A stretch of 64,000 bases of DNA, taken from Gordonia jacobaea (lineage in GTDB: Bacteria > Actinomycetota > Actinomycetes > Mycobacteriales > Mycobacteriaceae). The stretch covers positions 62,001-126,000 of the forward strand of contig NZ_LDTZ01000015.1 of NCBI RefSeq assembly GCF_001186365.1, given 5' to 3'. Position 1 is the first letter of the stretch. Each line of letters begins with the position of its first letter. Below the pieces are notes generated by a model. It was not told the DNA's origin. It saw only the letters and a program-made list of their open reading frames with translations, and did not search any database. Position numbers and translations under genes: made by a program. Below, one piece after another: positions 25,641 to 33,692 of this stretch.

Positions 25641-26876
25641 GTGACGACAATGCTGAGCCGCTGCATCGCCATCGACCCCGACGCGTTCGCGCGTGATCAC
25701 TGGGGTCGGCGTCCTCTGCTCAGCAGATCGGACGCGCTCCCCCGCGACTTCGACGATCTTCTCTCGCCGCGCCGCGTCGACGAGTTGATCGCCGAGCGCG
25801 GGGTGCGTGCACCGTTCATCCGGATGGCCAAGGAAGGCGGTCTGGTAGGCAAAGAGAACTACCTCGGGCCGGCCGGTTTCGGTGCGGAGATGCCCGATCA
25901 GGTCGATTCGGCAAAAGTGCTGGCGCAGTTCGCCTCTGGTGCCACGATCGTTCTGCAGGGGTTGCACCGACTGTGGCCGCCCATCATCGACTTTGTGCGT
26001 GGGATGGTCGACGACCTCGGACACCCGGTACAGGCCAACGCCTACATCACCCCACCCGCAAATCGCGGTTTCGATCCCCACTACGACGTACACGACGTCT
26101 TCGTACTCCAGATCTCCGGCCGCAAGCACTGGCGGGTTCACGCCCCGGTACACACCGATCCCCTCGCCGACCAACCCTGGACCGACCACCGTGATGCAAT
26201 CAAGGCGCGCAGTCACGAAGAGCCGGTGATCGACACCGTCCTCGAACCCGGCGACGCCCTGTACCTTCCGCGCGGATGGCTCCACTCGGCAGAAGCTCTC
26301 GGCCACACGTCGATTCATCTCACGGTCGGGGTATCGGCTGTCACTGCCTTCGATCTGGTCCGGGCGGTCGTCGACCAACTCGGCACAGTCGAATCGCTAC
26401 GCGCCGCGCTGCCGATGGGTACCGACTTCACCGACCCCGACGAGTCAGCGGCGCTGGCAGCCAAGACAATTGCTGCCGTCATCGACGTATTGCAGGCCAA
26501 CACAACAGATCTGGCCGAAAGCACCGCCGCGCGGTTGTCGACGATCCACGCCGAGCGAACCCGACCCGTGGCAGTTCGACCGCTCGCCACACTCGACGCA
26601 GTCAACTCACTCACCGAACACACGACGGTGAGGCGACGCCACGGCCTCGTCGTCGAAGTCCGTCGTGCGTTGCAACGTACCGAGATTCGCCTTCCCGATC
26701 GGACCATCAGCTTCCCCGACTACTGCACAGAGGCACTCGAGGCCGCAGTATCCGGAGCCACCGTCACCGCGGGTGAACTACCGGGACTCGACGCCGCCGA
26801 CAGCCTCGTGCTGATTCGCAGACTGCTTCGTGAGGGCGTCGTCGTTCTCGAGAGTGGATCGGTTCCAACCGGATGA
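25641..26876 (+). CDS. JmjC/cupin-type Fe(II)/2-oxoglutarate oxygenase (ribosomal-oxygenase-like)
   Basis: 411 residues; GTG directly follows the stop of the repeat-peptide gene. It resembles bacterial ROXA-type JmjC hydroxylases, which hydroxylate Arg or His in ribosomal proteins. The iron-binding facial triad is visible as His147 and Asp149 in GFDPHYDVHDVFVLQ and His215 in YLPRGWLHSAEA. KHWRVH follows the first motif as in the family, and a C-terminal winged-helix-like region completes the length. The adjacent repeat peptide, rich in His and Asp, is an obvious candidate substrate. The next gene encodes a [2Fe-2S] protein. Oxygenase family is secure; substrate is inferred. Confidence 0.88.
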   Translation: MTTMLSRCIAIDPDAFARDHWGRRPLLSRSDALPRDFDDLLSPRRVDELIAERGVRAPFIRMAKEGGLVGKENYLGPAGFGAEMPDQVDSAKVLAQFASGATIVLQGLHRLWPPIIDFVRGMVDDLGHPVQANAYITPPANRGFDPHYDVHDVFVLQISGRKHWRVHAPVHTDPLADQPWTDHRDAIKARSHEEPVIDTVLEPGDALYLPRGWLHSAEALGHTSIHLTVGVSAVTAFDLVRAVVDQLGTVESLRAALPMGTDFTDPDESAALAAKTIAAVIDVLQANTTDLAESTAARLSTIHAERTRPVAVRPLATLDAVNSLTEHTTVRRRHGLVVEVRRALQRTEIRLPDRTISFPDYCTEALEAAVSGATVTAGELPGLDAADSLVLIRRLLREGVVVLESGSVPTG

Positions 26877-27772
26877 CCCGTCGTCCTCCGTGTAGCGTGC
26901 AATCCGCGGAGCGCGGTGATCCGATCTACGGCACAGCCTCGGCGGGAACATTGTGGGTCCTGCTCGAACTCGGTGGTGCGTGGGGACATTCGGCGTTCTT
27001 GCAATCGCCGTCCATCATCGACCCCGACCTCGGTCTGAGCATCGTGCGTCGGGTCGAGAAGCAGCGCATGCGGATTGTCGCGATTCGACGACCGGGACGC
27101 CGACCGCAAACACCACGGTGGCGTTGGTTCATCGTGGACTCCACGCCGGGAGCGGAAAGCGTGCACGCTGGCGAAGTCGACGGTCCTGCAGGCTATCTCG
27201 ACCTCGCGCTCGACGGGTCCGACGGCGCTCCATCGACCGAACCTCTCGTCGCAGTGTGCGCGCACGGTAAGCATGACCAGTGCTGTGCAGTTCGGGGTCG
27301 GGCCGCGACAGCATCGATCGCGTCGGCGTATCCGGAGTGGACGTGGGAGTGTTCACACCTCGGTGGTGACCGTTTCGCCGCGACAGGGCTGATCCTTCCG
27401 CACGGTCTCTGTTACGGAAGACTCGACACCGCCGTCGACCCAGCGTCCATCGTTGAGCTCTACACCCAAGGGCGCCTTGTGGATTCGCTACTGCGTGGAC
27501 GTACGTCACTCCCCCACGCCGTGCAGGCCGCACAGCACTTCGCCCGCGTCGAGACCGGAGATGACCGCATCGACTCGTTCGCGCCGATCGACGTCACACA
27601 CGTCGATGGGCGGATCCACGTCCGTCTGACGGGCCACGTCGGCCCCGTCGACGTGGTGCTCGGTGAGGAGTTCTCCGAGCCGCTGTTCTCGATGTGTGAA
27701 GCGAATGTCGCTGGACGCGTACGGCAGTTCACGCTGGACTCCATCGCCTTCGGACAGGTCGCCGCGACCTGA
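26873..27772 (+). CDS. Sucrase-ferredoxin-like [2Fe-2S] thioredoxin-fold protein
   Basis: 299 residues; ATG overlaps the oxygenase stop by four bases. It carries the Suc_Fer signature: CAHGKHDQCCAVRG (Cys129, Cys137, Cys138) and CSHLGGDRFA (Cys160, His162). In related eukaryotic Apd1-type proteins the second motif is HxGGH and both His bind the [2Fe-2S] cluster; here the second His is Asp, so ligation may differ. It is most likely a redox protein that could reduce or protect the iron of the JmjC enzyme, or supply electrons to another oxygenase. Its strict coupling to the two upstream genes supports a shared job. Confidence 0.84.
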   Translation: MTRRPPCSVQSAERGDPIYGTASAGTLWVLLELGGAWGHSAFLQSPSIIDPDLGLSIVRRVEKQRMRIVAIRRPGRRPQTPRWRWFIVDSTPGAESVHAGEVDGPAGYLDLALDGSDGAPSTEPLVAVCAHGKHDQCCAVRGRAATASIASAYPEWTWECSHLGGDRFAATGLILPHGLCYGRLDTAVDPASIVELYTQGRLVDSLLRGRTSLPHAVQAAQHFARVETGDDRIDSFAPIDVTHVDGRIHVRLTGHVGPVDVVLGEEFSEPLFSMCEANVAGRVRQFTLDSIAFGQVAAT

Positions 27773-27870
27773 CCGTGACCCTGTATCGATCGGTGGTCGG
27801 CGACGTATCGAGCACGCGTCACCCACGTCGACGAGCGCCGTCGGCGTCGGTGAGCGCGCATGCTCGACTC

Positions 27871-28074
27871 ATGGGAATCAACAAGAACGACACCGTCGAA
27901 TGGAATACGTCCCAGGGACCGACGCATGGGCACGCGAAGGAAAAGCGCACATCGCCATTCACCTTCGACGGTCAGAAGTTCAATGCTAGCGACGACGACC
28001 CGTACTGGATTGTCGAATCGTCGAAGACAGGATCGCAGGCGGCGCACAAGGAGTCGTCGCTCACCAAGAAGTGA
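27871..28074 (+). CDS. Small HVA1/TUDOR-like (DUF2945) protein
   Basis: 67 residues from the ATG at 27871. The sequence MGINKNDTVEWNTSQGPTHG and the later DDPYWIVESSKTG and AAHKESSL segments match the DUF2945 family, also called hypervirulence-associated TUDOR domain, of about 60-70 residues. Typical members begin with a KxGDxVxWNTSQGxTxG motif, as here. The biochemical role is not known. An upstream in-frame start exists but lacks conserved sequence. It follows the sucrase-ferredoxin gene by about 100 bases and may be a separate transcript. Confidence 0.78.
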   Translation: MGINKNDTVEWNTSQGPTHGHAKEKRTSPFTFDGQKFNASDDDPYWIVESSKTGSQAAHKESSLTKK

Positions 28075-28101
28075 GTGATCCGTACCCACATTCTCGACAG
28101 G

Positions 28102-28665
28102 TCACATATTTTCGAAGGCCCGACCGAGTTCGGCACCGACGTCGATGATGCGAGCAGCTTTGACCTCGGGCTTGTCGATCTCTTCCGCCACGTGCTGGGC
28201 GACGAAGCGCTTGATTTCGGTGTCGACCTGACCGACGGCACGGATGAATTCGCCACGCAGGTTGTGCGACGCGACGCCGACTATCACGTCTTTCGGCCGT
28301 GGCGGAGTGACGTCGATCCGCAACTCCAACGGCTCGGCGGCACGAACGGTCAGCGGTAGCGTGATCAGCCCGTCGACGTCGTACTTGATGCGGTCGACTC
28401 GCAGATCCACGACGAGACCGATGGTCAGCATGATCTCAACGGTGAACGTGATCAGTTCCCCGACGTTGCGCGCGATGCGCGGCTCGCCGATCTCGACGTG
28501 CGCGGTCACGCGAGCGAGCCCACCGGGGCCGGACGGGATGGGACCGACGTCGAACGATCCACCCGTGATAGAGGAGAACGCTGACCCCACCCGCTCCTCG
28601 GTCACGGCGACCTCGAAGAACCGGCGGCCGAACTCTTCATACGTCAGCTGCGTCATCCCCTTCAT
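28102..28665 (-). CDS. Conserved hypothetical soluble protein
   Basis: 187 residues from an ATG at 28665, with a second ATG three codons later; neither has a clear ribosome site. No signal peptide or membrane segment is visible. The middle is rich in beta-strand-type alternation (VTAHVEIGEPRIAR, LPLTVRAAEPLELRIDVTP), and the C-terminal third is helical and charged (DTEIKRFVAQHVAEEIDKPEVKAA). Such a layout suggests a lipid- or ligand-binding beta domain followed by a helix bundle. I do not recognise a family and assign no function. It is convergent with the HVA1-like gene. Confidence 0.6.
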   Translation of the reverse strand: MKGMTQLTYEEFGRRFFEVAVTEERVGSAFSSITGGSFDVGPIPSGPGGLARVTAHVEIGEPRIARNVGELITFTVEIMLTIGLVVDLRVDRIKYDVDGLITLPLTVRAAEPLELRIDVTPPRPKDVIVGVASHNLRGEFIRAVGQVDTEIKRFVAQHVAEEIDKPEVKAARIIDVGAELGRAFENM

Positions 28666-28735
28666 CGTGCCATTTCATCGATCGTCATAGAACACGTTCG
28701 CCTCGATCCGGCGCGGCGAGTCGTACCCTCGGGAC

Positions 28736-29368
28736 ATGTCTTTTCAGGGCTTCCCCGAGGCCGCCCTCGATTTCTACGACGACCTCGAGGTCGACAACAG
28801 CAAGGCTTTCTGGGAACAACACAAGCAGACATATCAGAGCGCTGTGGCCGCACCGATGCGTGAGCTGACCGACGCACTTGCCGATGAGTTCGGTGAAGCG
28901 AAGCTGTTCCGCCCGTACCGCGACGTCCGGTTCTCGAAAGACAAGTCGCCCTACAAGACCCATCAGGGCGCCTACGTTGCAGTGGCACCGGCGACCGGCT
29001 ACTACGTCCAGATCAGTGCACCGGGTGTCATGGTGGGTGCCGGCTTCTACGACGCTTCGCCCGAGCGATTGTCCGCGATGCGCACAGCCATCGACGACGA
29101 TCGACGTGGCCGCGAACTCGAACAGATCGTGCGTCGACTCGAGGACGCAGGATTCGACATCGGCGGAGAACGTCTGAAGACGGCTCCTCGCGGATGGGAT
29201 GCCGGCCACCCACGAATCGAGCTACTGCGGCACAAGACGTTGACGGTCTCGCGCGATTACGGATTCGACGCCGTGATCCATGGTCCCGACCTGGTCGAGC
29301 GCGTGCGCGCTGACTGGCGCACCGCCCGACCACTCGTGGACTGGCTCATCCAACACGCTCTCGCGTGA
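28736..29368 (+). CDS. DUF2461 (TIGR02453) family protein
   Basis: 210 residues from the ATG at 28736. Conserved DUF2461 features include the start FQGFPEAALDFYDDLEVDNSKAF, then WEQHKQ, then FRPYRDVRFSKDKSPYKTH near 60-78, and GAGFYDASPERL near 100. The family is widespread in bacteria and fungi. The RPYRDxRFSKDKxPYK signature is nearly invariant, suggesting a nucleotide or phosphate site, but no reaction is established. No operon partner is evident. Confidence 0.85.
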   Translation: MSFQGFPEAALDFYDDLEVDNSKAFWEQHKQTYQSAVAAPMRELTDALADEFGEAKLFRPYRDVRFSKDKSPYKTHQGAYVAVAPATGYYVQISAPGVMVGAGFYDASPERLSAMRTAIDDDRRGRELEQIVRRLEDAGFDIGGERLKTAPRGWDAGHPRIELLRHKTLTVSRDYGFDAVIHGPDLVERVRADWRTARPLVDWLIQHALA

Positions 29369-29410
29369 CGCCTCGCTTGACGTCCAGAAACGCCTGCGGG
29401 ACATGCTGCG

Positions 29411-29809
29411 CTAGTCGACTGCGCCGTCGACGTAGACCCACGAGCCGTCGAGTCTGGTGAACGTCGACAGCTCGTGCATCTGCCCTCGACGCCCCTCGGC
29501 GCGATAGAACGCCGTGAACTCGACCGTGCCCGTGGTGTCGAACGGGCCGCCGCCGCTCACCGATTCGACGTCGAGACGCAGCCACCGCATGCTGTCATCG
29601 AGACCGAGGTCGGCCGGTCGGGTATCGGGATGCCAACTGCGCAGCAGGTGATTTCGGTCGCCGACGGCGAACGCGGTGAAGCGCGACCGCATCAACGCTT
29701 CGGCGGTTGGGGCACGGCGCTCTCCACGCAGGATCGACCCACAGCATTCGGCCAACGTCAGGCCGGTCCCGCACGGGCAGCGCGCGTCGTCGTCGAGTGT
29801 CGTGCTCAT
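29411..29809 (-). CDS. YchJ-family protein with zinc-binding SEC-C motif
   Basis: 132 residues from the ATG at 29809; the frame continues upstream but shows no conservation. It has an N-terminal CPCGTGLTLAECCG cluster, a zinc-binding SEC-C motif related to that of SecA, then AEALMRSRFTAFAVGD and a WHPDTRP motif typical of YchJ. A C-terminal NTF2-like beta domain (VEFTAFYRAEGRRGQMHE) completes it. YchJ proteins are conserved but lack a proven function; a role in protein quality control is often suggested. The gene is convergent with the DUF2461 gene. Confidence 0.85.
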   Translation of the reverse strand: MSTTLDDDARCPCGTGLTLAECCGSILRGERRAPTAEALMRSRFTAFAVGDRNHLLRSWHPDTRPADLGLDDSMRWLRLDVESVSGGGPFDTTGTVEFTAFYRAEGRRGQMHELSTFTRLDGSWVYVDGAVD

Positions 29810-29902
29810 GGCGGCCCAGCATATGCCGCCGCGACCGATGGTCCCAGCCGACTGCCAGCGTCCGCCCATCACGGTGGCAGCGTCGGCGACTGTGATGGTG
29901 GC

Positions 29903-30244
29903 ATGACAACGATTACTCATACCCCAGCAGTCACCCGTACCCGTCGCGCCGACACGGTTGTACTGATCATGGACGGTAGCGTTCGAGCTCACTGCGTCGC
30001 ACGACAGATCCTGGATCGCGGGAAGAACCTCGCCATCGCGGGAACCCGTGGTCACGACCTCGTTCCCTATGTCGACGCTGCCGTGCGAGACCGTGTGGTG
30101 ACGGTCATCGCCGATCCCTCCGATCCGACGCAGATCGACGCGGTCATCGAACGCGCGAGTGACACCCTCGGACCCGTGATCATGGTCGTCGATCCCGGCG
30201 GGTTGCTCTCCGACGTTCACGCCGCCGACCGTCACGCCGCCTGA
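29903..30244 (+). CDS. Short Rossmann-like protein, SDR half-domain with degenerate cofactor motif
   Basis: 113 residues from the ATG at 29903. The order of elements (TVVLIMDGSVRAHCVARQIL, then LAIAGTRG, then VIADPSDPTQIDAVIERA, then GPVIMVVDPG) follows the first half of a short-chain dehydrogenase/reductase. However, the glycine-rich TGxxxGIG motif is replaced by DGSVRAHCVA, and the catalytic Ser-Tyr-Lys half is missing. It may be a truncated relic or a small regulatory or scaffold protein that kept the fold. The reading frame is open to its stop with no frameshift. Function not assigned. Confidence 0.6.
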   Translation: MTTITHTPAVTRTRRADTVVLIMDGSVRAHCVARQILDRGKNLAIAGTRGHDLVPYVDAAVRDRVVTVIADPSDPTQIDAVIERASDTLGPVIMVVDPGGLLSDVHAADRHAA

Positions 30245-30387
30245 CACGCCGCACTGCCGGCGTCTGCGGCGAGGGCGGTCTGCGGTGGAGAGGTCTGCGG
30301 TAGAGCTGCGTCAAGATCTGACGAGTCGGCGTCAAATTCGCGTCAGAGGCGCTCGCATAACGACTTTCCGGCTATACAACGTCCCTC

Positions 30388-32364
30388 GTGGCATTACCCG
30401 GAACACGTACGCGAGTGTTGGCGCGCGACGAGGCATCGTCGTCGAACTCGACCTCCGCTGACCCGTCGAGAACTTCACGAAGCCGCGACAAACGTCGCCT
30501 GACCGCGACGACGGGTCTGGCAGCGCTCTCGCTCGATGCGATGGCGTCGGTCGCCTATGGGCCGGAGGCGATCGTCCTGGTGCTCGCCGCGGCGGGCGGC
30601 AACGCGTTGGGACTGACCCTTCCCGTCAGTGCCGCGATCGTCGTACTCCTCGCGGTGTTGGTGCTCTCCTACCGGCAGCTGATCGCTGCATTCCCCGACG
30701 GCGGCGGTGCTTACGCCGTCGCCAAAGCCCATCTCGGCCGCCGCGCATCACTTGTCGCCGCGGCTTCGCTCGTCATCGACTACGTCCTCAATGTCGCTGT
30801 GTCCGTGACCGCCGGAACCGCCGCACTCACCTCCGCCTTTCCCGCAGCGGGGCGGTATACCGTCTGGATCGCGCTCTCGGTGCTGGCCTTGATCACAGCC
30901 GTCAACCTGCGCGGAATCGTCAGCAGCGCCAGAGCTTTCGTCACTCCAACCGTTGTGTTCGTGGTGAGCATCGCGTCGGTGATCGTCGTCGGCCTCGTCA
31001 ACGGCGGAAGCCACAGTGTCCCGCAGGTCGACTCACAAACGGTCGGGACCATCGGAATCTTGCTGGTACTCAAAGCATTCTCCAGCGGCTGCGCCGCGTT
31101 GACGGGCGTCGAGGCCATTGCCAATGCGACGCCACAGTTCAGGGAGAATCGAATCCGCCGCGCGCAGCGTGCTGAGGTGGCGCTCGGCGTGCTCCTCGGC
31201 GCGATGATGCTCGGCATCGCCGCACTCGTGGAGCGTCTGCACATCCAACCGCAGGCAGGCGTCACGGTGCTGTCGCAACTCACGGAAGGCGTATTCGGGC
31301 GTGGTGCAATGTATTACGTGGTGCAGGTAGCCACGATCGTGCTGCTCGCCCTTGCTGCCAATACGTCGTTCGGCGGGTTGCCGCAACTGATGAAAGTTGT
31401 TGCGAGCGACGATCATTTGCCGCATCGACTCACTCGCCGAACACGCAACGGTGTGTACCGCAACGGAGTTCTCATTCTTGCGGGCGCATCCGCTCTGCTG
31501 ATTGTCGTCTCGGGCGGAGACGTCAATGCCCTCGTCCCGTTGTTCGCCATCTGCGTGTTCATCGGCTTCACCCTCGCGCAGGTCGGCCTGGTGCGTCACT
31601 GGTCGGTCACGCGGTCACACGGTTGGCGACGCCGCGCCGCGCTCAACGGCTTCGGCGCGGTACTCACCGCTGTGGCGGCGGTGGTCCTCACCGTGATGAA
31701 GGCCGGCGAGGGGTCCCTGTGGGTCGTCCTCGTGTTGGCGATACTCGTCGCGGCGATGGAGTTGCTGGCCCGAAGTTACCGACGCACAAGGGAACTCGAC
31801 ATTCGGACGGCCGCCGATACGTCGCACCCAGGAGAACACCCGCGACACTCCTTCGCCGGACAGGGCCTCGCCGTCGTACCCGTCTCGTCACCGTTGTGTT
31901 GTGCCACCAACGACGCCCTGCATGCGGCCCGCGCGTTCGGCCGCGAGGTCGTCGCACTGCATGTCGTCATCGACGGTGACTCAGTACGAGAAGGCGACAC
32001 GGCACGAGAAGGCGACACGGCACAAGAAGGCGATACCGGCGCGGCCATCGCTCGCGAGCATGACGATTTCGCGTCGGAGTGGCGGCGGTACCACCCGCTC
32101 GACCGCCTGGTCGAAGTCCGCGCACCCGACGAGGACTCCGTCGTCGATGTCCTCGCCGACCATATCGCCACCCTGGCAAGCAACGACGACGTGCTCGTGA
32201 TCATCCCCGACTCCGCGTCGGACACACGCGCAAAGCTACTGTCCTCGGGACGGGCCGACGACCTCGAGCGAGCACTCAAGCGCACAACACACGCTTTGGT
32301 CACGAGGACGCGGACCAACGTCGACGCCCGCCGCTCGACGTCCATCGCGAATGTGCGCAGGTAG
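30388..32364 (+). CDS. KimA-like APC-superfamily potassium importer
   Basis: 658 residues from a GTG at 30388. It aligns through the whole membrane part with Bacillus subtilis KimA, a high-affinity K+/H+ symporter: DAMASVAYGPEAI (about 51-63), LSYRQLIAAFPDGGGAYAVAK, DYVLNVAVSVTAGTAALTSAFP split over two helices, and LKAFSSGCAALTGVEAIANA. About twelve helices are followed by a cytoplasmic domain of about 180 residues resembling universal-stress-protein folds, which in KimA binds c-di-AMP. It contains three in-frame REGDTA repeats. No riboswitch is visible upstream. K+ specificity is inferred from similarity; a generic amino-acid permease is the alternative. Confidence 0.78.
   Translation: MALPGTRTRVLARDEASSSNSTSADPSRTSRSRDKRRLTATTGLAALSLDAMASVAYGPEAIVLVLAAAGGNALGLTLPVSAAIVVLLAVLVLSYRQLIAAFPDGGGAYAVAKAHLGRRASLVAAASLVIDYVLNVAVSVTAGTAALTSAFPAAGRYTVWIALSVLALITAVNLRGIVSSARAFVTPTVVFVVSIASVIVVGLVNGGSHSVPQVDSQTVGTIGILLVLKAFSSGCAALTGVEAIANATPQFRENRIRRAQRAEVALGVLLGAMMLGIAALVERLHIQPQAGVTVLSQLTEGVFGRGAMYYVVQVATIVLLALAANTSFGGLPQLMKVVASDDHLPHRLTRRTRNGVYRNGVLILAGASALLIVVSGGDVNALVPLFAICVFIGFTLAQVGLVRHWSVTRSHGWRRRAALNGFGAVLTAVAAVVLTVMKAGEGSLWVVLVLAILVAAMELLARSYRRTRELDIRTAADTSHPGEHPRHSFAGQGLAVVPVSSPLCCATNDALHAARAFGREVVALHVVIDGDSVREGDTAREGDTAQEGDTGAAIAREHDDFASEWRRYHPLDRLVEVRAPDEDSVVDVLADHIATLASNDDVLVIIPDSASDTRAKLLSSGRADDLERALKRTTHALVTRTRTNVDARRSTSIANVRR
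31987..32040 (+). repeat. Three 18-bp in-frame repeats in the KimA-like gene
   Basis: Two identical 18-bp units and a third with a few changes, encoding REGDTA, REGDTA and QEGDTG. They lie in a surface loop of the cytoplasmic domain and are likely a recent slippage expansion. Confidence 0.85.
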
Positions 32365-32428
32365 CAGCGGGGGCAAGGCACTGGGTAAGCCTCGGGGCAC
32401 CTATTCTCCGGTGGACTAACCTGATCGA

Positions 32429-33157
32429 ATGCCTTCGTTGTCGACGACCCGCCGGATCACCGCGGGGATACTCATAGCGCTGGCCGGAATCTGCTACTCG
32501 TCGTGGGTCCTCGAGTTCTTCTGGTCGAGCCCGCTCGATCCGCTGAACAGCTTCCTCAGCGAACTCGACGCTGCCCACCGACCCCACCGAGCGGTGTACG
32601 AGGTCGGCGACATCCTCACCTCGATCTTCGCGGTGTGCTCGGCGCTGATTCTCTTTCTTCCGCGCCCGATCGTGAGTGGGGTGTACGCACGGATCGCTGT
32701 GATCTCGTTCGGCGTGTTCGGTGCAGCGACGTTGGCCGATGCGCTCGCACCCATCGACTGCATCCCCGGCGTCGACAAGGATTGCCCGTACGAACCGAGT
32801 GGGCTTCTCCCCCAGTTGCATCACATACATGCGTTGACCAGCACGGTCGCCGTGTTCGCCATCTTCATCACGATGATCGCGGGTGTGGTGGCCGCCTATC
32901 GACAACGCCCGCCGCTATGGCCGCTGCTCCGGACAGCCGGGCTCGGGGTACTCGTCATCGTCGCGGTGACCACCGCGTGGATGCTGATCGCCGACAACCT
33001 GCACGGCGACTACTACCTCGGGCTGGCGCAGCGCATCCAGGTCGGAGGCATGTCGGTGTGGTTGATCCTGTGGGGCATAGCGGTGTGCACGCAGCGCACA
33101 CGCGCTCCGGCTCGCGCTGCGACCAGCACACCTGGTCAGGTCAGTTCGACCTCGTAA
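32429..33157 (+). CDS. DUF998-family membrane protein
   Basis: 242 residues with about six membrane helices and the DUF998 layout: an N-terminal helix with SSWVLEFFW, then DPLNSFLSELDA (the conserved NPxxSxxS/E-D-like motif), helices, and a periplasmic HHIHALTSTVAV segment. Related proteins occur singly in actinomycetes and have no defined function. Its last 22 bases overlap the 3' end of a convergent acetyltransferase gene. Confidence 0.78.
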   Translation: MPSLSTTRRITAGILIALAGICYSSWVLEFFWSSPLDPLNSFLSELDAAHRPHRAVYEVGDILTSIFAVCSALILFLPRPIVSGVYARIAVISFGVFGAATLADALAPIDCIPGVDKDCPYEPSGLLPQLHHIHALTSTVAVFAIFITMIAGVVAAYRQRPPLWPLLRTAGLGVLVIVAVTTAWMLIADNLHGDYYLGLAQRIQVGGMSVWLILWGIAVCTQRTRAPARAATSTPGQVSSTS

Positions 33158-33582
33158 ACGACGAAGTCGTTCGACGCGATGGTGTCGTACAGAGAACGGG
33201 CCGTCGTGTTGTCGCGTGCGGTCTGCCAGTAGACCTTCGGTAGTCCTTGGTTGCGAGTCCACTCGAGTACGTGATCGATCAGTGCCCGCCCTGCGCCACT
33301 CCGGCGAACATCCGGAGCGACGAAGAGGTCTTCGAGATAGGTGTAGGAAGCATCGCTCCACGTCGACGCATGCGTCAGCCAGTGCACGATGCCGATCGCT
33401 CGTCCGGTCTCGTCGCGCGCGATCGCACCGAACATCGGGTAGTCGGGGTCGAGGATCCGTGCGAAGGTCAGATCATTCTGTTCGTCGCTCAGTTCGTGCT
33501 CGTAGAACGTCAGGTACCCCGCCCACAGCGGAGCCCAGTCCTGCCGATCGGCCTCCGTCAATGGCGCGATTGTGGTGGTCAT
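33136..33582 (-). CDS. GNAT-family N-acetyltransferase
   Basis: 148 residues with the GNAT fold: the central DLFVAPDVRRSGAGRALIDHVLEW contains the acetyl-CoA pyrophosphate-binding R/Q-x-x-G-x-G/A motif (VRRSGAGRAL), and the C-terminal ARDNTTARSLYDTIASN is the usual fourth motif. It transfers an acetyl group to an amine or small molecule; the acceptor cannot be told. The gene is monocistronic and overlaps the convergent DUF998 gene by 22 bases. Confidence 0.85.
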   Translation of the reverse strand: MTTTIAPLTEADRQDWAPLWAGYLTFYEHELSDEQNDLTFARILDPDYPMFGAIARDETGRAIGIVHWLTHASTWSDASYTYLEDLFVAPDVRRSGAGRALIDHVLEWTRNQGLPKVYWQTARDNTTARSLYDTIASNDFVVYEVELT

Positions 33583-33692
33583 CAGTCGTCTCTCTCGTGA
33601 GTGTTCATCGGTGTCGCAAGTCAGCGATCAGGAAGGCAGCGGCCCGGGCTCTCGCATCGGCGGCGCGCCATTCTCATGTGGCACGTCAGCCG

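Noticed and set aside
25566-26378. 270-codon frame antisense to the JmjC gene
   Set aside because: Conserved catalytic motifs are on the other strand; the antisense reading has no recognisable domain.
28685-29209. Minus-strand frame opposite the DUF2461 gene
   Set aside because: The plus-strand protein has the nearly invariant family signature; the antisense frame has none.
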